Shown here one piece after another: positions 27,370 through 34,560 of a DNA stretch of 64,000 bases. This stretch comes from Ruminococcus sp. GTDB taxonomy: Bacteria; Bacillota; Clostridia; Oscillospirales; Ruminococcaceae. The position numbers and the translations under genes are program-made. How positions within the stretch are numbered: position 1 is the stretch's first letter; each line of letters opens with the position of its first letter. The notes below the pieces were generated by a model. The model saw only the letters and a program-made list of their open reading frames with translations. It ran no database searches and was not told the origin of the DNA. The stretch is taken from NCBI GenBank assembly GCA_029062165.1, contig JAIDQQ010000007.1, positions 1 to 64,000 on the forward strand, written 5' to 3'.

Positions 27370-27860
27370 AAACATGGTCTAAAATCCGGTATAAACTTGA
27401 AAATGAATATCTTGCCGAATCGTTAAGAGGTCATATCCTGTACTTTGCGACAAGTTACAATAAATGTCCCGACCATTACGGACGTGCTTCAATTCTGCTT
27501 GACGGTAAGGAAATAATAGAGGGCAGTTACTGGGAACGTGGAAGCAAAGCTCCCCTGCTCCCGAAAGACGAAAATCATAGACTTAGAACATCATATTATC
27601 CATTTCTCATTATGGACGATGTGGCTTTACAGTTCGGACAGTTTGACCAAAGTTGCTTTTACAAAGCTTTTTATGAGTTTGACAACCAGTCTATAGAAAA
27701 AAGTCTGTCCAGTGAAAACGCTATCGTAAGAGTATTCGCAGTTCTTGACCGTCGCATAGGTAAAAGGCGGTTACGGGCTATGAAAGACACCATACATAAC
27801 GAGGGCGAAGTTTTCCGGACGTTCTTTAAAATACGTGCCACTGCGGAGGGCATAATATGA
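27366..27860 (+). CDS. SF0329-like protein, second tandem copy
   Basis: A 164-residue paralog of the preceding gene. It shares the YKLENEYLAESLRGH start and an almost unchanged C-terminal 60 residues. Differences cluster in the middle, where YYGHWKNYH is replaced by YWERGSKAP and a few residues are lost. That hints at different partners or substrates. The upstream copy's end GCGGAGGG serves as its ribosome site. The stop again overlaps the next gene (a lipoprotein) by ATGA, so the three genes are translationally coupled. Confidence 0.65.
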   Translation: MKTWSKIRYKLENEYLAESLRGHILYFATSYNKCPDHYGRASILLDGKEIIEGSYWERGSKAPLLPKDENHRLRTSYYPFLIMDDVALQFGQFDQSCFYKAFYEFDNQSIEKSLSSENAIVRVFAVLDRRIGKRRLRAMKDTIHNEGEVFRTFFKIRATAEGII

Positions 27861-28201
27861 AAAAATTTTTACTTATACTTATACCGGTAATGATGCTGTT
27901 CTGTTCATGTAACGAAAAACTCGTAAATATGACCAGTACCGATAATGGCGAATATACTTCTATAATATGGGACGATAAAAAATATGTACCGTTCTGTGTG
28001 GTATCGAAAAACGATTGCGGTAAGAAAATAGGCTACGTCAACGGCGAAAAAGATAATGTTATAAGTCAGTACAAAGACCTGTCACCTGATGAGTGGTTAG
28101 CTAACTATCTCACTATGGACGGCGGTGCTATGCTTTTAAAGGAAGTAAATGTATCTGATATTCCGTATGGTCTGCAATCTGAATATAATATCACTGAATA
28201 A
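27857..28201 (+). CDS. Small lipoprotein
   Basis: A 114-residue secreted lipoprotein. The signal peptide ends in LFCSCN, giving a lipobox with Cys18. The mature part is about 95 residues, with two cysteines and a YTSIIWDDKKYVPFC strand. I do not recognise the family. It is coupled to the duplicated genes by a 4-base overlap. Its last 11 bases overlap the 3' end of the convergent membrane-protein gene, with no terminator between them. Confidence 0.7.
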   Translation: MKKFLLILIPVMMLFCSCNEKLVNMTSTDNGEYTSIIWDDKKYVPFCVVSKNDCGKKIGYVNGEKDNVISQYKDLSPDEWLANYLTMDGGAMLLKEVNVSDIPYGLQSEYNITE

Positions 28202-28496
28202 TTTCCTCATTATCCGGATGACTTTCCTTGTATTCACGTACTTTTTTACGGACACGAATAAAGTTTCCAATAGCCACTATCTGAAATGCCAATACAAAAA
28301 ACCTAATTACATAAAGAATATCAAGATTGATTCCCCGTTTGAGACAGAAAAGCACAGGAACACTCAAAAAAAATAATCCTATAACTTCCTCTATATCTCC
28401 GTAAATTATACCTATTATTAAGAAAACAACAAACACTACCGCCGGTATTAACGCAAGAACAAACAATATATTAGTATATGCCGGAACTTTCTTCAT
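28191..28496 (-). CDS. Small membrane protein, family D (one module)
   Basis: A 101-residue protein with three hydrophobic helices and a charged tail KKVREYKESHPDNEE. It begins KKVPAYTNILFVLALIPAV and is a paralog of the next gene, which starts KKIPLHTIIFFYLSLVPVV and ends in a similar R-x-x-KESH tail. The start at 28496 has AGGAGTGA; the longer reading extends into the neighbouring gene. Last gene of the 28.2-34.4 kb array. Function unknown. Confidence 0.7.
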   Translation of the reverse strand: MKKVPAYTNILFVLALIPAVVFVVFLIIGIIYGDIEEVIGLFFLSVPVLFCLKRGINLDILYVIRFFVLAFQIVAIGNFIRVRKKVREYKESHPDNEEIIQ

Positions 28497-28500
28497 ATAA

Positions 28501-28983
28501 TCACTCCTTATCTGTATGACTTTCTTTGTTGTCACGGACTTGTTTACGAGCATCAGAATAACCTACGATTGCCGCTGTCTGCAAAAATATTACAACAGGT
28601 GATAAAAGAATTATTATTGCCAGTGGAAAACCGTAAAATAAAAGTGTTCCACATACTATAACAAAAATTAATGACATCACAATAGAAAAATAAAAACATT
28701 TAACGGTGAATAAAGGAATTTTATTTTCATTATATCTTTTGTAACTATTGTATACTTGTTTATAGGCATCAACATAATTAACAATAGCTGATATCTGCAA
28801 ATACACTACAATAATTGCTAAAAAGGTTGTTGCAGGGAACGATGCAAAAGAGTATGCCATTCCGTCGAAAATCTCGCTGGGGCCTCCTTGAAATATACAT
28901 ATTCCCCATGCAATCATAAAAAGCACTACCGGCACAAGCGAAAGATAAAAAAATATAATAGTATGTAATGGTATTTTCTTCAT
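28501..28983 (-). CDS. Membrane protein, family D (two fused modules)
   Basis: A 160-residue protein made of two related modules. Residues 1-85 start KKIPLHTIIFFYLSLVP and end AIVNYVDAYKQV; residues 86-160 start NKIPLFTVKCFYFSI and end AIVGYSDARKQV. Each has two to three membrane helices. The downstream gene carries a single copy of the same module. The ATG at 28983 follows GGAGGTGA, which is also the stop region of the gene upstream, so translation is coupled. No known family is recognised. Confidence 0.7.
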   Translation of the reverse strand: MKKIPLHTIIFFYLSLVPVVLFMIAWGICIFQGGPSEIFDGMAYSFASFPATTFLAIIVVYLQISAIVNYVDAYKQVYNSYKRYNENKIPLFTVKCFYFSIVMSLIFVIVCGTLLFYGFPLAIIILLSPVVIFLQTAAIVGYSDARKQVRDNKESHTDKE

Positions 28984-28987
28984 ATAA

Positions 28988-29449
28988 TCACCTCCATTTA
29001 GCTGTTGACCAGTCATTAATAAAATCTCCGGAAATTATAGAAAATACACATAATATCAATGCACCTGCTCCGATAACTATTGCCGGAAATATCCAATATT
29101 TTGAAAGTCCTGTTTTTTTGTACCACAATTTATATAACAGTAAATTAAGTCCATATGGCAGAAATACCGCTGTTTCAATAATTATTAATCCGTTAAAAAA
29201 ATCAGATAAATGAATACTTTCCAATTTATAATAATGTCCATCTGCTGACATAAGCCATAGTCCACCGCAAACCGCATATATTACGCTCCAAAAAATTACA
29301 AGGTTAAGTATTAGTGAAAAAATTTTCGTCACCGTACTCCATACAGAATTTTTTCCGGAATATATTTCCTGACGGAAAAAATTTCTTACTATAAAGCAAA
29401 ATCCGATTGCATTAACTATAACCACCAAAAAGAAAATAATTATTGTCAT
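28988..29449 (-). CDS. Membrane protein, family A/B (one module)
   Basis: A 153-residue protein with four to five membrane helices. It shares with its neighbour the start MTIIIFFLVVIVN, the segment SVWSTVTKIFS and the core FLPYG...LYKLWYKK...SKYWIFPA, ending in DWSTAKW. The same core in looser form occurs in the genes at 29454, 30079, 30757 and 31145. The ribosome site AAGGTGA overlaps the upstream stop codon. It has no signal peptide and no catalytic motif. Function unknown. Confidence 0.7.
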   Translation of the reverse strand: MTIIIFFLVVIVNAIGFCFIVRNFFRQEIYSGKNSVWSTVTKIFSLILNLVIFWSVIYAVCGGLWLMSADGHYYKLESIHLSDFFNGLIIIETAVFLPYGLNLLLYKLWYKKTGLSKYWIFPAIVIGAGALILCVFSIISGDFINDWSTAKWR

Positions 29450-29453
29450 ATAA

Positions 29454-29918
29454 TCACCTTATCCATTCAGATGTTGACCAGTCTTTTATATATCCGATGG
29501 TAATCACACATAATACAGCCAGTAAAAAAGTTACCGCCCCTATCAGTAATGCCGGAAATATCCACCATTTACAGAGATTGTTTTTTCTGTACCATACTTT
29601 ATACAAAAACATATTTATCCCATACGGTAAAAAAACTGACGCTTCCATTAATAAAAAACCTGTAAAGAAATCGGATACGTAAATTTTATGATAATTATAA
29701 AAAATACCTCTTGTTGACATGAACATAAAACCGATTAAAAATCCCCAGAATACACCATAAATAAGTACAAGGTTAAGTATTACTGAAAAAACTTTTGTCA
29801 CCGTACTCCATACGGATTTTTTGCCGGTATATCTTTCCATTCGGAAAAAATTTCTTACTATAAAATAAAATCCGATTATATTAACTATAACCACCAAAAA
29901 GAAAATAATTATTGTCAT
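29454..29918 (-). CDS. Membrane protein, family A/B (one module)
   Basis: A 154-residue close paralog of the next gene in the array: near-identical first 26 residues, SVWSTVTKVFS, FLPYGINMFLYKVWYRK, WWIFPALLIGA and the DWSTSEW end. The start at 29918 was chosen over an upstream in-frame start because the paralog begins at the same point and AGGAGG-like GGAGG lies before it. Its ATG overlaps the TGA at 29915-29917, which ends the frame of the interrupted upstream gene. That ATGA coupling suggests the upstream gene was once intact. Confidence 0.7.
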   Translation of the reverse strand: MTIIIFFLVVIVNIIGFYFIVRNFFRMERYTGKKSVWSTVTKVFSVILNLVLIYGVFWGFLIGFMFMSTRGIFYNYHKIYVSDFFTGFLLMEASVFLPYGINMFLYKVWYRKNNLCKWWIFPALLIGAVTFLLAVLCVITIGYIKDWSTSEWIR

Positions 29919-30091
29919 ATAAAAACCTCCGTAAGTCCGTACCAGTATAACAGAAATGCTCCGATACTTATAATTATCGCCGGAAACGTCCACCATTCAG
30001 ACAGACCATTTTTCTTATATAAACGTCTGTATAACAGAAGATTTATTCCGTATGGAAAAAATATCGCTACTTCAGCCGTTATAAAGCCCCC
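29915..30091 (-). pseudogene. Displaced 3' part of the two-module membrane gene
   Basis: On the minus strand this stretch reads in a frame one base off that of the gene at 30079. It encodes GFITAEVAIFFPYGINLLLY, then a KKNGLSEWWTFPA block and a hydrophobic end. That is exactly the second half of the A/B module that the upstream gene lacks. It has no start codon or ribosome site of its own, and its stop overlaps the next ATG. Adding one G to the GGGGG run (plus 30087-30091) would join it to the upstream frame. Either a real frameshift or a base-calling error. Confidence 0.7.
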
Positions 30092-30747
30092 AGTCTCACA
30101 CCGATAAACGCTATCACTCCCGACGTTATATTTATTACAACCGAAAGAACTTTCATAATAGAAGTGTATTCTGTATAATTTCCGCAGGATTTTTTATTCC
30201 GGAAAAAACGTCTTGTAATCAGAATGAACATTATTGTATGTATAACAAGCACTATCGCACAAAATATATCTGTACTTTCAATAAAATAATTTATGATTAT
30301 TCCCGAATATATTAAAAAAGTCATAAGGCTGATTATTTTTGATGGTATAATCCATTTTTCAGAAATTTTCCTGTAACTGTAACATTTATTATATAAAAAT
30401 CTTGTTACCTTGTATGGAAAAAATATCAATAAATAAAATATCGGTATCAATATAATCAACGTGATAAAATGTTCAGATGTATATTCAAAAACTACTTCTC
30501 CTCCTTCACAACATTCCGAATAAACAGTACGTGGAAATGACAAAAGCAAACAAAATGCTAATATTAAATATTCCAGATAAATCTGAAAAATTTCCCCTGT
30601 TACAATGAAAAATTTAGTAAAAATACTTCTGGTTGAAAAAATTATTAAAATGCCTGATAATACCATAACCGCAAGTAATGCAAAAAACAATTGCGGACAT
30701 TCAAAATCACAAATTATTTCCCAAAAAAATTCAATCATTATATCCAC
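30079..30747 (-). CDS. Two-module membrane protein, 3' end cut by a frameshift
   Basis: A 222-residue membrane protein with about six helices. Residues 30-145 are a complete A/B module (IFTKFFIVTGEIFQ, FFPYKVTRFLYNKCY, KISEKWIIPSKIIS). From about residue 150 a second module begins (RRFFRNKKSC, TSIMKVLSVVIN). It ends abruptly at IGVRLGAL because of the TAA at 30079-30081. The missing half of module two follows in the +1 frame. The ATG is preceded by GGAGGTGG. Restored, it would be about 277 residues. Confidence 0.7.
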   Translation of the reverse strand: MDIMIEFFWEIICDFECPQLFFALLAVMVLSGILIIFSTRSIFTKFFIVTGEIFQIYLEYLILAFCLLLSFPRTVYSECCEGGEVVFEYTSEHFITLIILIPIFYLLIFFPYKVTRFLYNKCYSYRKISEKWIIPSKIISLMTFLIYSGIIINYFIESTDIFCAIVLVIHTIMFILITRRFFRNKKSCGNYTEYTSIMKVLSVVINITSGVIAFIGVRLGAL

Positions 30748-30756
30748 CTCCGGTCA

Positions 30757-31140
30757 TTAAATCTTCAGAAAATCAAGAATACTTCCGATTATATATATTA
30801 ATACTGTCATAATACTTATTATTTTTGATACTATAATCCAGTATTCAGAAATTTTCTGTCCCTCATAATACCACCAGTACAAACATTTAGTCAGTCCGTA
30901 TGGCAGAAACGCAAATACTATAAATATCAGTGTTACTATGATAATATGAAATATATCCTGTATTTCAAAAGAAATTTTTACAGCTTCAAAAGATTCATAT
31001 GCAACCCACTTCCCGAAAGCCAAAGTTCCAAACACCGCAAGCATTAAATAACTACATAAAATTTGCAGAATATCCCCTATTATAATAAAAATTTTAATTA
31101 TAGTATTTTTTCTGAAAATTTCATAATTAAATCCTCTCAT
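30757..31140 (-). CDS. Membrane protein, family A/B, short N-terminus
   Basis: A 127-residue protein with three to four helices. It carries NTIIKIFIIIGDILQIL, FLPYGLTKCLYWWYY and KISEYWIIVSKIISIMTVLIY, so it is the same module as the next gene upstream. It lacks the first membrane helix present there, and no clear ribosome site precedes its ATG, which lies 4 bases past the upstream stop. It may be N-terminally truncated or rely on translational coupling. Confidence 0.6.
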   Translation of the reverse strand: MRGFNYEIFRKNTIIKIFIIIGDILQILCSYLMLAVFGTLAFGKWVAYESFEAVKISFEIQDIFHIIIVTLIFIVFAFLPYGLTKCLYWWYYEGQKISEYWIIVSKIISIMTVLIYIIGSILDFLKI

Positions 31141-31144
31141 ATAT

Positions 31145-31588
31145 TCAGGTAGTCAATACTATTCCAATTATATATATCAATACTGTTATAATGCTTATTA
31201 TTTTTGATGGTATAATCCAGCGTTCCGATACTTTTCTTTTTTTATAATACCACTTATATAAACACTTGCTCATTCCGTATGGCAACAACACAAACACAAA
31301 AAATATCAGTGTTACTATAGCACTACGGAATATATACCATATTCCTATTTCATGAGCAAACTTTATTGCTCTGAATATGTCAAGTCCGCCCAAAGCCCAC
31401 AAAGCCAGAAGATATAGCGTAAGCATAAAAAGCTCCCATAAAATTTGCAGAATATCTCCTATTACAATGAAAATTTTAGTAATTATAGTATTTTCTGATA
31501 TTGTCATAAAAAATCCTAACAATATTTCCACCACAAGAAATACCGACACCATCAGCCAAAATATACCTGACTCAAGAATCATAAACAT
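31145..31588 (-). CDS. Membrane protein, family A/B (one module, full length)
   Basis: A 147-residue protein with about four helices. Module blocks are NTIITKIFIVIGDILQIL, LLPYGMSKCLYKWYYKK and KVSERWIIPSKIISIITVLIY. An extra N-terminal helix (about residues 8-30) is missing in its downstream paralog. AGGAGG precedes the ATG. It lies 9 bases beyond the stop of the PstS-like gene, so the two are clearly co-transcribed. Confidence 0.7.
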   Translation of the reverse strand: MFMILESGIFWLMVSVFLVVEILLGFFMTISENTIITKIFIVIGDILQILWELFMLTLYLLALWALGGLDIFRAIKFAHEIGIWYIFRSAIVTLIFFVFVLLPYGMSKCLYKWYYKKRKVSERWIIPSKIISIITVLIYIIGIVLTT

Positions 31589-31597
31589 AAAGTCCTC

Positions 31598-32551
31598 CTA
31601 TTCTACAGGAATATATCCAGATTTTTCAATAATTTCCTGTCCGTCGTCGGATAGAATCCAGTCAGTTAATAATTTTACATTAGGATTTGTATTGTCTTTT
31701 CTGTATACCGCATAGAAGTCAACAGTCACCGGATATTTTCCGGCGGAAATGTTTTCCTTATCTGGATATACTTCGTTCACCGAAAGCATTTTAACTCCAC
31801 CATTGGCAACTATTCCGGAAACATAGTATCTGAACGAAAAACCTATAGCACGTCCCATGAATCCAAACGGATTTTTTTTCATAGGCGTACCGCCCATAAA
31901 TGACATCATAACCGATTGACTTCCGCTACCCTCGATACGCTGTACAGGGTCAATTACTGACCTATCACCGCCGACTTCTGACCAGTTCTTATATTTTCCG
32001 GAGTACATACCCTGTATCTGCTCTACAGTAAGATTATCTACCGGATTATCATTACTTACTATGAATACAAACGCTTCATGTCCTATCGGTACAAACTCCA
32101 GTTCCACACCATGCTCCTGTGCGTAATCGAGTTGTTGTTGTGAGGGTTCGGCACAGAAAATAATATCCGCATCACCGTCCACAACCGCCTTATATGCCTT
32201 TAAAGTATTCGTATAGTGTAATGCACTTTCTGTAGTAAAATTTTCGCCGTCAAAAAATACGCTGTCTTCCGGATATACAGCATTTACGAAGCCCGAAAAT
32301 ACCGGATACAATGCCGCTGCACCGTCTATAACCGGTAAATTTTCGGTCAGTTTAAAATCCGTATCTATTTTTACAACTTCTGAATTTTCCACAAACGGTA
32401 AATATTTATCCAGTTCTATGGATTTCGCCTGCATTTGTTCGCTTGTATCGTTTATGTAACGCTTCGTGAACAGGTTATATACAGACATATCAAATCCCAC
32501 AAAGACGAGTATTATCAATAATATCGCCGTAATCTGTCGGAAAAGTTTCAT
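31598..32551 (-). CDS. Membrane-tethered PstS-like solute-binding protein
   Basis: A 317-residue protein with a type-2 periplasmic-binding fold of the phosphate/PstS group (PBP-like). The start IDGAAALYPVFSGFVNAV, the middle DADIIFCAEPS and EGSGSQSVMMSF, and a DWILSDDGQEIIEKSGYIP end are typical. Residues 7-27 form an uncleaved-looking membrane anchor and there is no lipobox, unlike most Gram-positive PstS. No pstC, pstA, pstB or phoU gene is nearby. In this setting it may sense a ligand rather than feed a transporter. GGAGG precedes the ATG. Confidence 0.85.
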   Translation of the reverse strand: MKLFRQITAILLIILVFVGFDMSVYNLFTKRYINDTSEQMQAKSIELDKYLPFVENSEVVKIDTDFKLTENLPVIDGAAALYPVFSGFVNAVYPEDSVFFDGENFTTESALHYTNTLKAYKAVVDGDADIIFCAEPSQQQLDYAQEHGVELEFVPIGHEAFVFIVSNDNPVDNLTVEQIQGMYSGKYKNWSEVGGDRSVIDPVQRIEGSGSQSVMMSFMGGTPMKKNPFGFMGRAIGFSFRYYVSGIVANGGVKMLSVNEVYPDKENISAGKYPVTVDFYAVYRKDNTNPNVKLLTDWILSDDGQEIIEKSGYIPVE

Positions 32552-32557
32552 AGATAA

Positions 32558-32695
32558 TCAGCCTCCGTTTGCAATGTACGATATTATGGAACAGTTTTCG
32601 TGCAGATAGAATGTATACGCTACCAGTATACCCGTACTTATCGCACCTATTATTAAAATTATTATCAGTATTTTTTCAAAAAGTTTGTCATTCAT
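32558..32695 (-). CDS. 45-residue single-pass membrane protein
   Basis: This frame runs from the ATG at 32693-32695 to the TGA at 32558-32560. AGGAGT precedes it by 8 bases. The product has one long hydrophobic helix (about residues 8-28) flanked by NDKLFEKIL and a short tail with HENCS. Its final codons supply the GGAGG for the PstS-like gene that starts 6 bases later, so the two are coupled. Too short to assign, but ribosome site, coding style and position all support a real gene. Confidence 0.65.
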   Translation of the reverse strand: MNDKLFEKILIIILIIGAISTGILVAYTFYLHENCSIISYIANGG

Positions 32696-32708
32696 TCTGA
32701 ACACTCCT

Positions 32709-32921
32709 TTATATATGATTAAGTGAAATTGAAATCATTATAACCAATGCAACAACTGAAATAAATAGTATTCCGGCAAGCACCGCCGATACTATAAATT
32801 TTTTCTTTCGTTTCTTATAACATAAATGTTCTTTCGGCGTACCCTTAAACTCACGCAGGGACATTGTAAAAAATAAAAGTATTCCTATCGGTATTATCTG
32901 AAACAAAAAATCCAAAAACAT
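32709..32921 (-). CDS. Two-helix membrane protein, family C (one module)
   Basis: A 70-residue protein: helix 1 (IIPIGILLFFTMSL), a cytosolic-looking loop EFKGTPKEHLCYKKRKKK, then helix 2 (VSAVLAGILFISVVALVIM). The basic loop between two helices predicts both ends outside. It is nearly the same as the gene at 33350, and the same module occurs twice in the gene at 32935. AGGAG precedes the ATG. Confidence 0.7.
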   Translation of the reverse strand: MFLDFLFQIIPIGILLFFTMSLREFKGTPKEHLCYKKRKKKFIVSAVLAGILFISVVALVIMISISLNHI

Positions 32922-32934
32922 ATAAAAATAACTC

Positions 32935-33336
32935 CTACATATATCTAATTATCATCTGGGTCATAATGAACAGTACCACAAATGCCGATACAAATATTCC
33001 GGCGAGTACTGCAAAAGTTATACACATAGTTTTTATTACCTTGTATTTTCCGCTGTCTTTCGGAGTTCTTTTCAGCAGAATAAGCGATACTATGAAAAAT
33101 ATCAGTATTCCCACCGGTATGAACAGAAAAAGCCCATACAATACATCAAGCCTTATAAATGACAGTATAATTATAGTTATAAGTATTCCGGCAAGTATAG
33201 ACGATGTTATAAAAGCATTTTTCCTTGACTTGTATTTTTCGCTGTCTACCGAAGTTTTTTTCCATAAAATAAGCGATACTATAAAAAATAAAATTATTCC
33301 TACCGGTATTGCCGTAACTAATAAATCTCCAAACAT
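32935..33336 (-). CDS. Four-helix membrane protein, family C (two fused modules)
   Basis: A 133-residue protein built from two head-to-tail C modules: AIPVGIILFFIVSLILWKKT...SSILAGILITI and FIPVGILIFFIVSLILLKRTP...FAVLAGIFVSA. It is flanked on both sides by genes with a single module, a clear case of duplication and fusion. GGAGG precedes the ATG. No catalytic residues are visible. Function unknown. Confidence 0.7.
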   Translation of the reverse strand: MFGDLLVTAIPVGIILFFIVSLILWKKTSVDSEKYKSRKNAFITSSILAGILITIIILSFIRLDVLYGLFLFIPVGILIFFIVSLILLKRTPKDSGKYKVIKTMCITFAVLAGIFVSAFVVLFIMTQMIIRYM

Positions 33337-33349
33337 ATAAAATCCTCCT

Positions 33350-33571
33350 TTACATATGCGTAAGTGAAATTGAAATCATTATAAATAATCCTATAACTGA
33401 TGCTAAAATTATTCCCATAAGTACCGCCGATACTATCAACTTTTTCTTTCGTTTCTTATAGTATAAATGGTCTTTCGGCGTACCCTTAAATTCAAGCAGT
33501 GACATTATAAAAAATATTATTATCCCTACCGGTATTCCTATAAACAAAAAAATCAATATAATGCTTGACAT
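33350..33571 (-). CDS. Two-helix membrane protein, family C (one module)
   Basis: A 73-residue protein with GIPVGIIIFFIMSL, the loop EFKGTPKDHLYYKKRKKK and the second helix ending VIGLFIMISISLTHM. The loop and tail are almost identical to those of the gene at 32709, so the two are recent paralogs. AGGAGG precedes the ATG. Part of the leftward array. Confidence 0.7.
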   Translation of the reverse strand: MSSIILIFLFIGIPVGIIIFFIMSLLEFKGTPKDHLYYKKRKKKLIVSAVLMGIILASVIGLFIMISISLTHM

Positions 33572-33646
33572 ATAAAATACCTCCTTTATATTTATAAAAA
33601 TAAATATTATGAATAGTTATAATTATTTAATTAAAGATATAAAATA

Positions 33647-34090
33647 TTATATACCATCAATGTCTCTTCTTATTGCTACTTCCATAAGAGAATCATTTTC
33701 ATCAAATGCTAAGTAAGCAAAAACAGCAGTATGGAATGGGCTATAAAATTCTCCTAATTCCACGAACATCGCTTTTTTTCCGACAATTCGGCTACTGGCG
33801 TATTTTGAACCATTAGACATTTCATCAGTACTTGCAAAATCAACACTTTCAGCTGAATCATTTATTTCAAGTCCGTGTTCAATATCCACTATCTTTATTA
33901 CCCATTTATTTTCATTAATGATTTTAGTTGCATCTTCCCAACTTGTTCCGATTGATATTTCTCTTATTACATAATTCCTGACAGATTTATTTGAAAGTAC
34001 AATCGGAAAGAAAGTCCATAATAACACATATGCTAAAACAGATATAATAACTATCAGAACAACTTTAATAAACTTTAAAAAATCCCACAT
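33647..34090 (-). CDS. Single-pass membrane protein of unknown function
   Basis: A 147-residue protein. One N-terminal membrane helix (about residues 7-30) is followed by a soluble domain of about 115 residues that begins NKSVRNYVIREISIGTSWEDA and ends VAIRRDIDGI. The domain is mixed alpha/beta and hints at a small sensor-like fold, but I do not recognise it. AAAGGAGG precedes the ATG. It is second in the array and unrelated to families A-D. Confidence 0.65.
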   Translation of the reverse strand: MWDFLKFIKVVLIVIISVLAYVLLWTFFPIVLSNKSVRNYVIREISIGTSWEDATKIINENKWVIKIVDIEHGLEINDSAESVDFASTDEMSNGSKYASSRIVGKKAMFVELGEFYSPFHTAVFAYLAFDENDSLMEVAIRRDIDGI

Positions 34091-34115
34091 TTAAAAATCC
34101 TCCTTTATGTTTATT

Positions 34116-34358
34116 TCAGAATCCGAATCCAAGTAAAAATTCACGTAATCCGCCAAGTATTGAACTAAAAAATATACTGAAAATTACATCTACTATAAGT
34201 ATAAGTATATATATTTTTATTAGTATTATAAAAATCATCGCTAATACATTAAAAAATTTTTTTATTCCGGAACAGATTTTATTTTCCGGCGGATTTATTT
34301 TCAGCGAAATCAAAGATATAATAAATAATATAGGTATAACAGCCTTCAAAAAATCCAA
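34116..34358 (-). CDS. Small membrane protein with TTG start
   Basis: An 80-residue protein with two to three hydrophobic helices and a Gly-rich end. The start is taken as the TTG at 34358 because AAAGGAGG lies 10 bases upstream of it. The only upstream ATG in frame (34403) has no ribosome site and would begin in poor coding sequence. First gene after the array promoter. No family recognised. Confidence 0.55.
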   Translation of the reverse strand: MDFLKAVIPILFIISLISLKINPPENKICSGIKKFFNVLAMIFIILIKIYILILIVDVIFSIFFSSILGGLREFLLGFGF

Positions 34359-34444
34359 TATTTTAAAACCTCCTTTATTATAACATACAAAAAAACTGTA
34401 CACAATTAATCCGCTTTTACAGAAAAGTTATATTCCATATACAA

Positions 34445-34473
34445 ATTATAACATATTTAATTTACTGATTCAA
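34445..34473 (-). promoter_or_regulatory. Promoter of the membrane-protein array
   Basis: On the minus strand, TTGAAT (34468-34473) and TATAAT (34445-34450) are 17 bases apart. It is the only strong minus-strand promoter I see ahead of the run from 34358 to 28191. The small gaps and coupled starts suggest one long transcript, though internal starts, for example near 33.6 kb, are possible. Confidence 0.75.
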
Positions 34474-34494
34474 GTAATAAATGTCACTTTTTTC

Positions 34495-34523
34495 TTGCAT
34501 TTTCGTCACTGATGTGATATAAT
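34495..34523 (+). promoter_or_regulatory. Promoter of the phosphopantetheinyl transferase operon
   Basis: TTGCAT (34495-34500) and TATAAT (34518-34523) are 17 bases apart, with TG one base before the -10 (extended -10). It is arranged back to back with the array promoter, 22 bases apart at the -35 ends. Confidence 0.8.
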
Positions 34524-34560
34524 ATCCGTAAAAGATTTTTTTATAAGGTGGTTTGAAAAT

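Noticed and set aside
26857-27860. Insertion sequence or transposon as the source of the tandem repeat
   Set aside because: No transposase, terminal inverted repeats or target duplication. The repeat is a gene duplication in frame with overlapping starts and stops.
31598-32551. A complete phosphate uptake (pst) operon
   Set aside because: Only the binding-protein-like gene is present. Neighbours are small membrane proteins with no ABC permease or ATPase motifs.
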